Assembly (NCBI GenBank): GCA_902767045.1
Contig: CACXFT010000016.1
Location: forward strand, 40,202-104,201
Source: an uncultured Prevotellaceae bacterium
GTDB lineage: Bacteria; Bacteroidota; Bacteroidia; Bacteroidales; Bacteroidaceae
Reading direction: 5' to 3'
Length of the DNA stretch: 64,000 bases
Below the pieces are notes generated by a model. That model saw only the letters and a program-made list of their open reading frames with translations, searched no databases and had not been told where the DNA came from. Made by a program: the position numbers and the translations under genes. Shown one piece after another: positions 63,040-64,000 of the stretch (its first letter is position 1; every line of letters starts with the position of its first letter).

Positions 63040-63260
63040 TCACTTCCAGCTCGTAGTCCCCTCCCTTTTCCCTCCATCTTGTAGTCCCCTCCTTTTCCCT
63101 CCATCTCGTAGTCCCCTCCTTTCATAAAGGAGGGGTAAGGGGTGGTTCGTGTAATCTTTCTCCCATCTCGTAGTCCCCTCCTTTTCCCTCCATCTCGTAG
63201 TCCCCTCCTTTCATAAAGGAGGGGTAAGGGGTGGTTCGTGTAACTTTCCACCATCTCGTA
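63040..63260. repeat. Cluster of palindromic elements, two full and several partial copies
   Basis: Full copies at 63108-63156 and 63197-63244 alternate with truncated units of the form TCGTAGTCCCCTCC-TTTTCCCTCCATC near 63050, 63080, 63170 and 63255. The truncations break off at the CTCCTTT stem, giving a ladder of about 28 or 89 bases. There is no coding content. This fills most of the gap between the permease and enolase genes. Confidence 0.88.
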
Positions 63261-63279
63261 GTCCCCCTCCTTTCCGGTT

Positions 63280-63310
63280 CCCCTCCCTTGGGAGGGGTTA
63301 GGGGTGGGGT
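63280..63310. repeat. GC-rich palindrome CCCCTCCC-TT-GGGAGGGG
   Basis: The same class as 4861-4893, with a TTAGGGGTGGGG tail, adjoining the repeat cluster. Confidence 0.75.
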
Positions 63311-63333
63311 CGAGGGGTCGAGGGGTTACAAAA

Positions 63334-63365
63334 AAGCCCAAGACTTGCGTCTTGGGCTTTTATGT
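63334..63365 (-). terminator. Terminator of enolase (bidirectional form)
   Basis: AAGCCCAAGAC-TTGC-GTCTTGGGCTT is an 11-bp stem. On the minus strand it is followed by TTTTGTAACC, and on the plus strand by TTATG. It lies 38 bases after the eno stop. Confidence 0.88.
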
Positions 63366-63402
63366 TACCTGCATGAAACAGGCCGTTTGTATGAGTGTTT
63401 GC

Positions 63403-64000
<598 letters not shown>

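Noticed and set aside
63040-63260. Possible CRISPR array
   Set aside because: The repeated units are palindromic elements with truncated copies, there are no unique spacers of uniform length, and no cas genes are present.

Overview
The window looks like a chromosomal segment of a Bacteroidota species, most likely a Prevotella-type member of the Bacteroidales. The signs are promoters of the TTTG-N19/20-TAnnTTTG type, a fused MurF-alanine racemase, C-terminal tails of the FDLQGR...IVNGRKVVVK type on secreted proteins, cydAB preceded by a DUF4492-like gene, a Wzi-type outer-membrane protein, and a tmRNA whose tag reads GNNKYALAA. No rRNA, tRNA, CRISPR array or transposase is visible. The bulk is GC-balanced and densely packed. 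Two stretches are clearly more AT-rich: the first two thirds of the 1117-residue secreted protein (about 5.0-7.1 kb) and the restriction-modification region (about 44.7-48.4 kb).

Layout. 0.2-4.3 kb: a secreted multidomain glycosidase, an unknown protein and a GSCFA protein. 4.7-8.4 kb: a 59-residue peptide gene upstream of a very large secreted protein. 8.7-12.3 kb: murF-alr and an unknown secreted protein. 12.5-16.6 kb: a hexuronate/pectin-product block (orphan GatC-like PTS IIC, KduI with a signal peptide, ExuT-type MFS carrier). 16.6-19.2 kb: a histidine phosphatase, a DUF308 membrane protein and a Ser/Gly/Arg-rich secreted protein. 19.4-34.6 kb: Wzi, a lipoprotein and a ten-gene minus-strand exopolysaccharide operon running from wza and wzz through wzx, a nitroreductase, wzy, pyruvyl transferase, WbsX and two glycosyltransferases to a wecA-like gene. 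34.7-35.1 kb: ssrA (tmRNA). 35.2-37.9 kb: rfbCDB for dTDP-rhamnose. 38.0-44.2 kb: a nucleotidyltransferase, an AmpG-like permease and a glycosyltransferase/HIT-like/SpoIID fusion. 44.7-48.4 kb: a type II restriction-modification operon with two methyltransferases and an RNA-rich upstream region. 48.5-53.5 kb: BASS transporter, HrpB helicase, DUF3089 lipoprotein, thiol peroxidase. 53.6-56.8 kb: cydB, cydA and a DUF4492-like gene. 57.1-63.0 kb: a coiled-coil membrane protein and a TolC/HlyD/two-permease exporter. The window ends inside enolase.

Two things stand out beyond ordinary genes. First, the 600 bp upstream of the restriction endonuclease appear to hold a riboregulatory module: a rod-like RNA that can refold into a strong terminator, a 24-codon open frame crossing the 5' arm of that terminator, an upstream hairpin-terminated short RNA, and a leader motif present twice with a C-G to U-A compensatory change. 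A small RNA on the opposite strand shares its terminator with an unknown 88-residue gene. Second, the segment is full of degenerate tandem repeats with strict periods of 7 or 9 bp, plus a palindromic element with a CCCCTCCTTT stem. The repeats sit between genes and also occur in frame inside at least five proteins. One palindromic copy even supplies a stop codon.

All calls come from reading the sequence and general family knowledge. No database search or folding program was run.
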